Source of the DNA: Microtetraspora fusca
GTDB taxonomy: Bacteria > Actinomycetota > Actinomycetes > Streptosporangiales > Streptosporangiaceae
Assembly (NCBI RefSeq): GCF_001570365.1
Contig: NZ_BBYK01000050.1
Location: 61,870 to 125,869, forward strand
Direction of reading: 5' to 3'
Length of the DNA: 64,000 nt
Of this stretch, positions 18,935 to 27,334 are shown in pieces; position 1 is the first letter of the stretch, and every line of letters starts with the position of its first letter. Made by a program: the position numbers and the translations under genes. The notes below the pieces were generated by a model. The model did no database searches. It was not told the DNA's origin and worked only from the letters and a program-made list of their open reading frames with translations.

Positions 18935-19741
18935 TCACACCCGAGGCGTGAACTGGGAAAGGTCGTAGATCCCGAGGGACTTCTCGATGTCGGCGACCTG
19001 GCTCACCACTCCGGTGAACCCGCTCGGGCCGAACCGGCGGTGCTCCTCGTCCTCGAAGATCTCGCCGAGCTCCTTGAATCGCGCGGGCGGCACCACGTCC
19101 CGGAACTCGGGGAAGACGACGGTGTCCTCGCGCGCCTCGTGCGGCTCGTACATCCGGATGAAGGCGGCCATGGAGGCGCCGAGGTCGCGGGGGCTCCGCG
19201 TCCCCGGGGTGCCTGCGGCGCCGGGTGTCGGCGAGGGGGACGACCCGCCGGTGGCGTCGATGATGCGGCCGGTGAGCACCCGCCCGCGCCGGTGCTGCAG
19301 GCGCAGGACGGAGACGGTGTCGGTGAGCTTGCCCGCCTTGACCAGGGGAGGGAAGACGTACTTCTCCTCCAGCTCCTCGTGGTACTGCTCGATGAAGCTC
19401 CGGATGAGCCGCGCGCCCGCGTTCAACTCGTGCGCCGGAACGGGCTGGCCGGCGTCGACGCGCCGGATGCCCTCCCGGTAGATGAGCAGGATCCGCTTGA
19501 GGACTCCGTGCTCGCGCATCAGGTCCTCCGGCGGCGTCACCGGCACCTGCGCCTCCGACGGCGAGGCGCCGGGAGAACCGGGCGGCGAGGGCGAGCCGGT
19601 CGCGCGGCCCTCGACCAGGTTCAGGTTTCCGGGCCCGCAGGCCGTCAGCGCGAGGCCGCCCGCCAGGGCCGCGGGCACCCGCAGCAAATCACGCCGGTGC
19701 ATCTCCGGCGTACGAGCGTCCCCCGCACCATCCGCACTCAC
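18935..19741 (-). CDS. hemerythrin-domain lipoprotein with Tat-like signal
   Basis: 268 residues. HRRDLLRVPAALAGGLALTAC at residues 15-35 combines an RR motif with a lipobox ending at Cys35, so it is probably exported by Tat and lipid-anchored. A Pro/Ser linker follows. The hemerythrin-like four-helix bundle provides iron ligands in MREHGVLKRIL, FIEQYHEELEEKYVFP, LQHRRGRVL, YEPHEAREDTVVFPEF and EDEEHRRFG. A second Ser/Pro/Gly-rich insert splits helices 3 and 4. Such proteins may bind oxygen, nitric oxide or peroxide at the outer face of the membrane. Signal and ligand pattern are clear; the function is inferred. Confidence 0.88.
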   Translation of the reverse strand: MSADGAGDARTPEMHRRDLLRVPAALAGGLALTACGPGNLNLVEGRATGSPSPPGSPGASPSEAQVPVTPPEDLMREHGVLKRILLIYREGIRRVDAGQPVPAHELNAGARLIRSFIEQYHEELEEKYVFPPLVKAGKLTDTVSVLRLQHRRGRVLTGRIIDATGGSSPSPTPGAAGTPGTRSPRDLGASMAAFIRMYEPHEAREDTVVFPEFRDVVPPARFKELGEIFEDEEHRRFGPSGFTGVVSQVADIEKSLGIYDLSQFTPRV

Positions 19742-19882
19742 CCTGCCTCGCCTCCCCGACCGTCCGGCAGTCCGCGCAGGTCAGGTCCTTCCCCGGACAT
19801 CTGATCAGTTCGCCGACGGCCGGGTAATCCTTCGGCCACCCCTCGGTGCGTCCCTTGCCGATCGGTCCCGGGACGGCCGCGG

Positions 19883-19972
19883 TCAGAGGCGGATCTCGTC
19901 GATCGTCCGCACCGGGTTGGCCAGCTCGCCGATCTCGTCGATCTCGATCCGCACCTCGTCGCCCGGAAGCTT
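19883..19972 (-). pseudogene. C-terminal fragment of a fumarylacetoacetate-hydrolase-family gene
   Basis: The minus strand reads LPGDEVRIEIDEIGELANPV then RTIDEIRL and stop. This is the usual end of FAH-family proteins (PGD-x-V-x-v-E-i-x-x-IG-x-L-x-NPV). Only about 28 residues remain. The rest has been lost where the downstream end of the membrane hydrolase gene begins. The 140 bases between this fragment and the hemerythrin gene hold nothing I recognise. Confidence 0.6.
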
Positions 19973-19975
19973 TCC

Positions 19976-21146
19976 TCACCCGGTTCGGCGAAGGGGCGCG
20001 CTGACGCCGCCGCCGGGCGGCCTCGAGCCGGTGTACTCCGGCAGCGGCAGGGGCCGGTCGAGGAGATAGCCGCGCAGCGTCGCGAGGTACGTCTCCGGCC
20101 GGTCCATGGCGATGGCGTGCCCGGCCCCCGGCACGTACACGAGAGAGGACTCCGGCAGCGTGCGCCGGTAGTCGTAGGTGACCTCCCACGTCTTGTAGTC
20201 GCACTCGCCCCGCATGATGAGCGTCGGCACCCGCACACCGCGCAGCCGGGGGCGCGGGTCGGGCAGGGTGGCCGCGTCCTGGATGGTGAACAGGTTGACG
20301 TAGAAGCCTGGCCGGTTCGCGGGCATCCGCAGGGCGGGCCGTCCGGGGCAGGTCGTGGCGGGCAGCGACGCGGAGAGCATGTCGCGGAAGCGCGCGTCCG
20401 CCTCCCGGTCGCCGACCAGCGCGTGCGCGGCGTCCGGGTTGATCCCGGCGAGCAGGTCGAGCGCGATCATGCGCGGCCATGTAGTGCGCGGCCAGCGCGC
20501 CGCCCCACGACTGCCCGACCAGGATGATCTTCTCCGTGCCGATCTCGCGCCGGATCGCGTCCAGGTCCGCCACCTGCCGCGCCACCGTGTACCCCGTGAC
20601 GTCGGAGAGCCTGCTGGAGCGGCCCGCGCCGAGCTGGTCGTACGCGTACACGTCGAACCCGTCGGCGGCCAGCGCCTTGCCGGCCGGGGAGACGCCGTCA
20701 TTGGCTGTGCCGGGGCCTCCGTGCAGGAACACCACAGGGGTCGGGCGCGCCGCGCCCGAGGCCGGCACGTGGCTGTACGCGATGCGCGAGCCCGTGGGCA
20801 GGTTCCAGTACCGGACGTCGGAACCGGCGGCCGGGCCGTCCCGGCCCGGCATCGGGCGGAACACCGTCACCCCGGTGAGGACGGCGAGCACCACGGTGAC
20901 GGCCGCCGCCGTGATCAGCGCCGTACGGCGGGCCCGCCGCGCGGCGGCCAGCGCGAACGCCGCCCAGGCGAGCAGGAAGACGGTACCGGCGAACGCGGCG
21001 AGCATGGCGGCGGCGAGCGCGGGGACCGCGCCGGTGACGAGGGCCGCGCCGAAGAACCCGGCCACCGCCGCCGCCAGGCCCGCGACCAGGGAGATCACGA
21101 GAACGACAGCGCCACCGAGGCGGCGCAGAAGAGCAACAGGAGTCAT
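19976..21146 (-). pseudogene. membrane-anchored alpha/beta hydrolase with a frameshift
   Basis: The N-terminus from ATG 21146 (GTG 21155 possible) carries three to four hydrophobic helices (VVLVISLVAGLAAAVAGFFG and more). A proline-iminopeptidase-like hydrolase follows: VVFLHGGPGTANDG, YAYDQLGAGRSS and the nucleophile elbow ILVGQSWGGALAAHYMAA. At about 20470 the frame is lost. In the -1 frame the protein continues as IALDLLAGINPDAAHALV to LIMRGECDYKTWEVTYDYRR and the catalytic His in VPGAGHAIAMDRPE, ending at 19976. Both halves look well conserved, so this is a recent frameshift or a sequencing error rather than old decay. Confidence 0.75.
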
Positions 21147-21269
21147 GAAGGCCACGCTAGGAACGCGTGACGGGACGTTCCTCCTGCGTGACGACGGTTC
21201 GCCGGGCCGCGCGTCCCCCTCACGCGGCGGGGGCGCACCCCCGCCGGAGGGGGGTCCGGCGCCGGTCGG

Positions 21270-21923
21270 TCAGCGGACGCCGGGACGCACCAGGCCGGTC
21301 TCGTACGCGGCGATGGTCGCCTGCACCCGGTCGCGCGCGCCCAGCTTGGCGAGCACCACCGCGACGTGGTCCTTCACGGTGGAGGGGCTGATGCCGAGCG
21401 CGGCGGCGATCTCGGCGTTGGTGCCGCCGCGCGCCACCTGGACCAGCACCTCGGTCTCGCGCGGGGTCAGCGCGGTCAGCCGCCCGCCGTCGAGCGCGGC
21501 GGGCGTGGACGCGTAGTGATCGATCAGCCTCCGGGTGACTCCCGGGTCGAGCAGACCGTCACCGGCGGCGACCACCCGGACGGCCTCGATGACCCGGTCC
21601 GGCTCGGCGTCCTTGAGCAGGAAGCCGGAGGCGCCCGCGCGCAGCGCGGTGAAGACGTACTCGTCCAGTCCGAAGGTGGTGAGCACCAGCACCCGGGTGC
21701 CGGGCACGGCGGCGGTGATGCGAGCCGTGGCGGTGATGCCGTCGAGGCCGGGCATCCGGACGTCGAGCACCGCGACGTCCGGACGCAGCTCCCGTGCCTG
21801 CCGTACGGCGGTGTCACCGTCGCCGCACTGACCGACCACGGCGAGGTCGGGTTCCGCGTCGAGGATGGCCGCGATGCCCGCGCGGACGACGGCCTGGTCG
21901 TCGGCGACCGTCAGGCGGATCAC
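21270..21923 (-). CDS. NarL/FixJ-type response regulator
   Basis: 217 residues. The receiver domain has acidic residues in VADDQAVVR, the phospho-acceptor Asp in VAVLDVRMPGLDGITAT (about residue 53), Thr in LVLTTF and Lys in FLLKDAEP. The LuxR-type HTH is LTPRETEVLVQVARGGTNAE then ISPSTVKDHVAVVLAKLG. GTG 21923 overlaps the kinase stop by 4 bases, so kinase and regulator are co-translated. The target genes are unknown. The adjacent membrane hydrolase, downstream on the same strand, is a candidate. Confidence 0.92.
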   Translation of the reverse strand: MIRLTVADDQAVVRAGIAAILDAEPDLAVVGQCGDGDTAVRQARELRPDVAVLDVRMPGLDGITATARITAAVPGTRVLVLTTFGLDEYVFTALRAGASGFLLKDAEPDRVIEAVRVVAAGDGLLDPGVTRRLIDHYASTPAALDGGRLTALTPRETEVLVQVARGGTNAEIAAALGISPSTVKDHVAVVLAKLGARDRVQATIAAYETGLVRPGVR

Positions 21924-24064
21924 GTCCGCACCGTCCCGGGAAGCCACACCCGAACCGTACCGCCGTCGGCGACCGTGACCGTTCCGTCGGCCGCGTCCAC
22001 CATCGCGCGCAGCCCGCGCGGCGGCGCGACCTCGTGCGCGCCGGTGACCGTGATCTCAAGGGCGTCCGAGGCGAAGTGGATCCCGATGCGCGCCTCGTCG
22101 GTGATGAGCGCCTCCACCGCGCGGTAGGCGGCGACCTCGACCGCCGGAGGGAACGGCCGGACCTCGCCGGTCAGCCGGGTGGCGGCGCGGTGCCGCGCGG
22201 CCAGCCCGGCGACGCCCGCGAGGGTGGGCGGCGGGTCGTCGTCGGAGCCGGGGTCGGCACGCAGCTCGGCGAGCAGCTCGCGCAGCACCGCCATCGCCGC
22301 GCGCCCCTCGGCCAGGACCGCGGGCAGCTCGCCCCGGTCGGCCGCGGCGACCACGGCCGCGACCCGCGCCCGGGCGGTGTCGCGCAGCCCGCGGATCAGT
22401 CGGAGCCGTTCGGCGCGCGCAGCGTCCGCCGCGTGCCGTTCGACCGAGTCCCGGCGGGACTCCTCCGCTGCGACCACGGCGCGCCGCCGGGAGCCCGCCC
22501 GCAGCCCCAGCGCCCACATCGCCAGCGCCGGTACGGCGCACCCGGCGGTGAACACCGCCCAGGCCAGGAGCGGCTCCGTCACGCCGTCGCCGGCCAGGGC
22601 CAGCCCCGCGACGGCCGCGACCACGACCGGCACCGGCCACGTACGGCGGGCTCGGAGGCCGCTCGGGGCGTTCGACGCGGCCGATCCGACGAGCACCAGG
22701 TCGCCCCACCAGCACCACAGCAGCACGTCGGTGCTGTGCGGCGCGGTCCAGCCGAGCCGCTCGCAGGCCAGCCAGGCGAGCAGCGCGGCGCTCGCCGTGA
22801 GCGGGGCCGCGAGCGGCATCGCCCGGCGGAAGGCCAGCGGAGCGGCGTGCGCGGCGAGCAGGACGGCGAGCAGTCCCCGGGCGGCGCCGGACGCCGCGAA
22901 CACGTCGGGCCCTCCGGCGGGGATCAGCCCCGCGCCCAGCGGCAGGGCGAACGCCAGCAACGCGAGCGCGGCACCCAGGGCGAGCGTGCCCCGAGGCCCG
23001 AGCGCGGGACGCGCCGGACCGTCGCCGATCGGCGGTTCTCCAACCGATGTCGGGGCCGGTGCGGCGTCGGGCAGCCGGGCGAGGACCCTCCAGCCGGCGC
23101 CGTCGGGCCCTGCGTCCAGGCGGCCGCCCGCCGCGGCCACCGCCCGCCGCAGCGCGTCCAGGCCGGAGCCGCTGCCCAGCCCCTTCCCCGTGGGCGCGCC
23201 ACCGCCGTCCTGGACGTCGACCACGAGATCGCGCCCGTCGGCGTCCACCGTCACGCGTACGGGCGCCCCGGCGGCGTATCTCCCGGCGTTGGTGAGCGCC
23301 TCGCGGAGTACGCGGAAGGCCAGAGCCGAGGACGTCTCCGTGGCGGCGGCCACGGAGCGCGTGTACCGGACGCTCGGGCGATCGGCGACGAGCACGTCGA
23401 GGTCGCGGAGGGAGCGCGGCGGGTCCAGGGCGTCGGCGAGCGCGTCGAGTTCGGCCAGCGCCGCCCGTCCGGCCTCGCCCGCGTGCCGGAGCGCCTCGGC
23501 CCGCAGCTCCGGGTCGTCCAGCCTGCACGCCGCCCCGGCCGAGACGACGACGCCGGTGAGGCGGTGCGCCACGACGTCGTGCAGTTCGGCGGCGAAGCGG
23601 GTGCGCTCCTCCCGGGCGGCGTGCCGCGACACGGCCGGGGCCTGGAGGAAGTAGTGCGCGCTGCCCTCCCGGACCGCGGCGCGCCGACGGCGCGATCTGC
23701 CCAGCGCCCACAGCGCCGCCCCCATGCCGAACGCCAGCGCCGCGCAGGCCGCGACGATCCGGGGCGACGCGCCGACGCCCGCGACCACGCCGGCCGTGGC
23801 CGCCGCCACGGCGATCACGGCCGGCGCCGAGGCCCCCGCCGTACGGCGTCGGGCCAGCGCGTACAGCGCGACGGCGCAGGCCAGGACCGTGACCGGAACC
23901 CCGACGCCCGCCACCGTCACGCCCGGAACGACGACGCTCGGAACCGCCGCCGGCTCACCGACGACACCTCGTGCCGAGACAGCCGGGCCGGAAGCAGCGG
24001 GACCGCCGACGGCCGGCCCGGCGATCATCAGGGCGGTGCTGTCCGCGTCGGCGCCAGGAGTCAC
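21920..24064 (-). CDS. NarL-type sensor histidine kinase with a degenerate second kinase half
   Basis: 714 residues, about twice the usual length. Residues 48-120 hold membrane helices. The HisKA_3 motif is ERTRFAAELHDVVAHRLTGV with His162, and the ATP site has LREALTNAGRYA (about 253) and GKGLGSGSGLDALR (about 294). A second module repeats the plan: membrane helices at 358-520, then AERLRLIRGLRDTARARV near 551-567, where Arg561 replaces the phospho-acceptor His. A degenerate ATPase with AVEALITDEARI replaces the N-box. The second half is probably a sensory or regulatory pseudokinase. The start is GTG 24064. It is in an operon with the response regulator. Confidence 0.85.
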   Translation of the reverse strand: MTPGADADSTALMIAGPAVGGPAASGPAVSARGVVGEPAAVPSVVVPGVTVAGVGVPVTVLACAVALYALARRRTAGASAPAVIAVAAATAGVVAGVGASPRIVAACAALAFGMGAALWALGRSRRRRAAVREGSAHYFLQAPAVSRHAAREERTRFAAELHDVVAHRLTGVVVSAGAACRLDDPELRAEALRHAGEAGRAALAELDALADALDPPRSLRDLDVLVADRPSVRYTRSVAAATETSSALAFRVLREALTNAGRYAAGAPVRVTVDADGRDLVVDVQDGGGAPTGKGLGSGSGLDALRRAVAAAGGRLDAGPDGAGWRVLARLPDAAPAPTSVGEPPIGDGPARPALGPRGTLALGAALALLAFALPLGAGLIPAGGPDVFAASGAARGLLAVLLAAHAAPLAFRRAMPLAAPLTASAALLAWLACERLGWTAPHSTDVLLWCWWGDLVLVGSAASNAPSGLRARRTWPVPVVVAAVAGLALAGDGVTEPLLAWAVFTAGCAVPALAMWALGLRAGSRRRAVVAAEESRRDSVERHAADAARAERLRLIRGLRDTARARVAAVVAAADRGELPAVLAEGRAAMAVLRELLAELRADPGSDDDPPPTLAGVAGLAARHRAATRLTGEVRPFPPAVEVAAYRAVEALITDEARIGIHFASDALEITVTGAHEVAPPRGLRAMVDAADGTVTVADGGTVRVWLPGTVRT

Positions 24065-24118
24065 CCGTCCATGATGCGGCCGGGGAAACCCGAAGCGGGA
24101 ATCCCCGATGCGGCCGCC

Positions 24119-25273
24119 CTATCCCTTGTAGTTGAAGACCTGCCGCAGGGTGTGCTCGACCTCGACGAGGTCCCGCTGGTCCTCCATCACCTGGTCGATC
24201 GGCTTGTACGCCTCGGGGTGCTCGTCCACCAGGGCCGTCGCCCGGTCGGCGTTCCAGGTGCGGCCTGCCATCGCCTCGGCGAGCGACTCCGCCGACAGCC
24301 TGCGCCGTGCCTCGGCCCGCGACATGCGGCGGCCCGCGCCGTGGGAGCAGGAGTTGTACGACGACGGGTTGCCGAGACCGCGCACGAGGTACGAGCGCGT
24401 GCCCATCGAACCGGGGATCACGCCGTGGTCGCCCACGTCCGCCTTGATGGCGCCCTTCCGGGTGATCCACATGTCCTTGCCGTGGTGGCGCTCCTGCTCC
24501 GTGAAATTGTGATGGCAGTTGGTCGTTCGTACCCGCTCGCCCTTGCCGACGACGGAGAACAGCGCGTCGGAGAGCACCGCGTCCATCCGGGCGCGCGAGG
24601 CCATGGCGTACCGCTGGGCCCAGAGCATGTCGCGGATGTAGGCGGTGAACTCGGGGGTGCCCTGGACGAGGTAGGCCAGGTCCGGGTCCTCAAGCGTGAT
24701 GAAGTAGCGCGCCATCAGCTTCTTGGCCTCGGCGATGTGCCGCGTCGCGAGCTGGTTGCCGATGCCGCGCGAGCCGGAGTGCAGCACCGTCCAGACCCGG
24801 TCGCGCTCGTCCAGGCAGACCTCCACGAAGTGGTTGCCCGAGCCGAGGGTGCCGAACTGGCAGGCCGTGGTGTTCCGCTGCTTGGCCGAGAGCTCGGTGT
24901 GCGGGTGGCCGATCGCGTCGAGCGCCTCGTCGATCGCCGGATCGTCGTGGCCCTTGCCCACGCCGGCCGGGATGCGCCGCTCGACGAGCGGCATCAGCGC
25001 GTCCAGGCTGTCGGGCAGGTCTGCGGCGGTCAGCGTCGTTTCGGTCGCGACCATGCCGCAGCCGATGTCGACGCCGACGGCGGAGGGGATGATCGCCCCC
25101 TGGGTTGGGATGACGGAGCCGACCGTGGCGCCGAGGCCGACGTGCGCGTCCGGCATCAGCGCGACGTGGCCGGGGACGAACGGGAGCCGGGCGGCGCGAG
25201 CCGCCTGCTCGATGGTGCCCTGTTCGATGTCGGTTGCCCACGAGAGCAGGTTCGGGGCGACCCGGTTCGGCAT
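24119..25273 (-). CDS. rtcB: RNA-splicing ligase RtcB
   Basis: 384 residues. Characteristic blocks are VALMPDAHVGLGATVGSVIP, GVDIGCGMVATETTL (metal-binding Asp/Cys), FGTLGSGNHFVEVCLDE, LHSGSRGIGNQLATRH, NCHHNFTEQERH and the guanylylated His in SCSHGAGRRMSRAEARR near residue 310. RtcB joins 2',3'-cyclic phosphate or 3'-phosphate RNA ends to 5'-OH ends using GTP and Mn2+. The length matches the shorter bacterial RtcB group. ATG 25273 follows AAAGGAGAGCAACC. No archease or RNA cyclase lies nearby, so the role is probably RNA repair. Confidence 0.94.
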   Translation of the reverse strand: MPNRVAPNLLSWATDIEQGTIEQAARAARLPFVPGHVALMPDAHVGLGATVGSVIPTQGAIIPSAVGVDIGCGMVATETTLTAADLPDSLDALMPLVERRIPAGVGKGHDDPAIDEALDAIGHPHTELSAKQRNTTACQFGTLGSGNHFVEVCLDERDRVWTVLHSGSRGIGNQLATRHIAEAKKLMARYFITLEDPDLAYLVQGTPEFTAYIRDMLWAQRYAMASRARMDAVLSDALFSVVGKGERVRTTNCHHNFTEQERHHGKDMWITRKGAIKADVGDHGVIPGSMGTRSYLVRGLGNPSSYNSCSHGAGRRMSRAEARRRLSAESLAEAMAGRTWNADRATALVDEHPEAYKPIDQVMEDQRDLVEVEHTLRQVFNYKG

Positions 25274-25398
25274 GGTTGCTCTCCTTTACGTCGCCGCCAA
25301 GTCTGCCCGGGCCGAGACGAAGTATCGACTTATTTGATCTGCAGTTCGCCAGGTCGCGCCCGGGTCGGCTCTGCCCGGGCGCCGCTCGGTCCGGCCGT

Positions 25399-26103
25399 TT
25401 ACGGCGTCTGGAACCCGCGAAACGTCACGCGCCTCCGGATCACGAAGCCGAGCCGCTCGTAGAGTGCGAGCGCGTGGACGTTGGCTTCGGCCACGTGGAG
25501 GAACGGTCGCTCGTTCCGAGACGTGATACGTGTGACCAGGGCGCGCACCAGACGGGCGGCATGACCTCGCCCGCGCGCTTCCGGGGCGGTGCATACGGCA
25601 CTGATCTCGGTCCATCCAGGCGGACGGAGCCGTTCGCCCGCCATGGCGACCAGGGCGCCGTTCTCGCGGACACCCAGATAGGTGCCGAGTTCGTGAGTCC
25701 GAGGCCAGAACGGTCCCGGTCGGGTCCGCGCAGTGAGCTCGAGCATCTCCGACACGTCGTCCACGCCCAGTTCGACGATCCCCGAGTCGGGCTCGGCATC
25801 GGCGTGACCGGGGTGGCCGTCCGCGGGCCAGATCATCTGGAAGCCGCCGAGAGCGAAGACCGGCTCCCAGTCCGCGGGCGGGGTCGCCGGGCAACTGAAC
25901 AGGTCGGCGAGTTCGCCGCGACCGAGCAATCGCGCGAGGTCGGCCCACTCTGCCGGGTCCGGGTCGGCGGACACCGTGGAGAAGGTCGCGACTTCCGGTA
26001 GGTAGCCGGCCGCCCGGCCGAGCCGACGGCCCAGGTGCACGTGGGAGCCGCGGAGCGACTCACCGACCGGATCGTCGAGTGTGGCGGTGTCGCGGTTGAG
26101 CAT
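25399..26103 (-). CDS. GNAT family N-acetyltransferase
   Basis: 234 residues. The C-terminal half is a GNAT fold: GTYLGVRENGALVAMAGERL, ISAVCTAPEARGRGHAARLV (the acetyl-CoA loop, residues about 160-180), NERPFLHVAEANVHALALYE and RLGFVIRRRVTFRGF. The N-terminal 110 residues are a separate region found in FR47-like acetyltransferases. ATG 26103 has AGGAAAGG upstream. The acceptor is unknown. The gene stands alone with 125 bases to rtcB. Confidence 0.87.
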   Translation of the reverse strand: MLNRDTATLDDPVGESLRGSHVHLGRRLGRAAGYLPEVATFSTVSADPDPAEWADLARLLGRGELADLFSCPATPPADWEPVFALGGFQMIWPADGHPGHADAEPDSGIVELGVDDVSEMLELTARTRPGPFWPRTHELGTYLGVRENGALVAMAGERLRPPGWTEISAVCTAPEARGRGHAARLVRALVTRITSRNERPFLHVAEANVHALALYERLGFVIRRRVTFRGFQTP

Positions 26104-26659
26104 TGTGGTTGTGCCTTTCCTGTCGTGCGCGCGTGAGAGTCGCAGCCGCCGGGGCCGTGCCACTCGAGCCCGCGACGTTCCAGGGACGACCGACACCGAC
26201 GCAGCCGGTGACCGTCCGTGGACAGGGTCGTGACCGGGGGTTCTCGCAAAGCGTCGCGCCCAAAGAGAGTTCCCATGCGCGAGGGCGTTCGCGGATCCAC
26301 GTGGGCACGATCGGTGGCGCTGTCCAGTGGAGTGTCGTCTCCTATGGCTCACCTTCGCGCTGGGCTGCGACTTGCTTGCAGCCGCAGTGTAGTCAGGCGG
26401 GTTCCTGTCCTGGTGGGAAGGGGGTCCGCCCCGAGGCGGCAGGCCCAGGTCGCCGTGGGTGCGCGATCCGGGCCAGGCCCCGCCGTCGCTCTCTCCCGCC
26501 CCGCCCGGGACGCCGGGTGAGGGCAGACCGAGGCTGGTGACCTCCGCGACCGCCTCTGGCAGGGCTTCGAAGCACCGCCGGAACGCCGGTACCGACAGGC
26601 ACTCACTTACGCGTTCCGCCGTATGCGCGAGCACCCGCATACGGAGCAGAACGTAGGCG
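26104..26659. other. intergenic region containing a 78-base repeat copy
   Basis: 556 bases upstream of the GNAT gene without a confident gene. The minus frame is open and reads RRCFEALPEAVAEVTSLGLP across 26503-26580, a segment shared with the end of the P1B ATPase region. It resembles the C-terminal tail of a lost transposase gene, but no transposase core is present. Elsewhere I see nothing that I can name. Confidence 0.5.
26503..26580. repeat. 78-base dispersed repeat, copy A
   Basis: It is aligned without gaps to 37005-37082, with 71 of 78 bases identical by my count. Its minus strand is open in the same frame in both copies (RRCFEALPEAVAEVTSLGLP here, RRCFAAPPEAIAEVTSLGLL there). Several differences are synonymous or conservative, which suggests shared coding ancestry, possibly the end of an insertion-sequence transposase. 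Confidence 0.75.
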
Positions 26660-27334
26660 TCAACCGGCGCGCCCGGGGCGGACCAAGCCGGACTCGTAGG
26701 CAAAGACGACCAACTGCGCGCGGTCGCGCGCGGTGAGCTTCACCATGGCCCGGGAGACATGCGTGCGGGCGGTCGCCGGACTGATCACCAGTCGCTCGGC
26801 GATCTCATCGTTGGACAGGCCCCGGCCGACCAACGCGACGATCTCCCGTTCTCGGCCGGTGAGCAGGCCCAAGGCTCGCACGGCAGGCCCCCTCGGCGAG
26901 GGGCCGGACGCGAACGCCGCGACCAACCTGCGCGCGGCTTGCGGAGCGAGAAGGCTGTCACCGGCCGCGGCCACCCGGATGCCGCGCAGCAGTTCGGCCG
27001 GTTCCGCGTCCTTGAGCAGGAATCCAGCCGCGCCCGCCTTGATCGCCTCGAAGACCAACTCATCCTCGTCGTATGTGGTGAGCACAAGCACCCGCACACC
27101 GGACATGTTCGGATCCGCCGCGATCGCTCGAGTGGCCTCCAGCCCGTCCATCACCGGCATCTGGATGTCCATCACGATCACGTCAGGACGCTGGGCGCGA
27201 GCGGCGGCAACCGCCTGCCACCCGTCCCCGGCCTCGGCGACCACCTCCAGATCCTGCTCGGCAGCCACCAACGCGCGAAGCCCGGCGCGGACCATCACCT
27301 GGTCGTCGGCGAGCACGACCCGCAGCACGCTCAC
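26660..27334 (-). CDS. NarL/FixJ-type response regulator
   Basis: 224 residues. Receiver: VVLADDQVMVRAGLRALV, phospho-acceptor Asp in DVIVMDIQMPVMDGLEATRA, Thr in VLVLTTYDEDELVF and Lys in FLLKDAEP. LuxR HTH: LLTGREREIVALVGRGLSND then VISPATARTHVSRAMVKLTA. The GTG at 27334 overlaps the kinase stop by 4 bases. Its last 24 residues are closely echoed by a fragment at 28571-28645 on the other strand. The targets are unknown. Confidence 0.92.
   Translation of the reverse strand: MSVLRVVLADDQVMVRAGLRALVAAEQDLEVVAEAGDGWQAVAAARAQRPDVIVMDIQMPVMDGLEATRAIAADPNMSGVRVLVLTTYDEDELVFEAIKAGAAGFLLKDAEPAELLRGIRVAAAGDSLLAPQAARRLVAAFASGPSPRGPAVRALGLLTGREREIVALVGRGLSNDEIAERLVISPATARTHVSRAMVKLTARDRAQLVVFAYESGLVRPGRAG

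Noticed and set aside
19742..19882. Cys-rich peptide on the minus strand (PGKDLTCADCRTVGE)
   Set aside because: The frame continues from the frameshifted hydrolase and has no start site; the CxxC is probably chance.
21794..25462. A plus-strand frame open for more than 1,200 codons
   Set aside because: It is opposite the sensor kinase and rtcB, both with clear motifs on the minus strand. The product is low-complexity.
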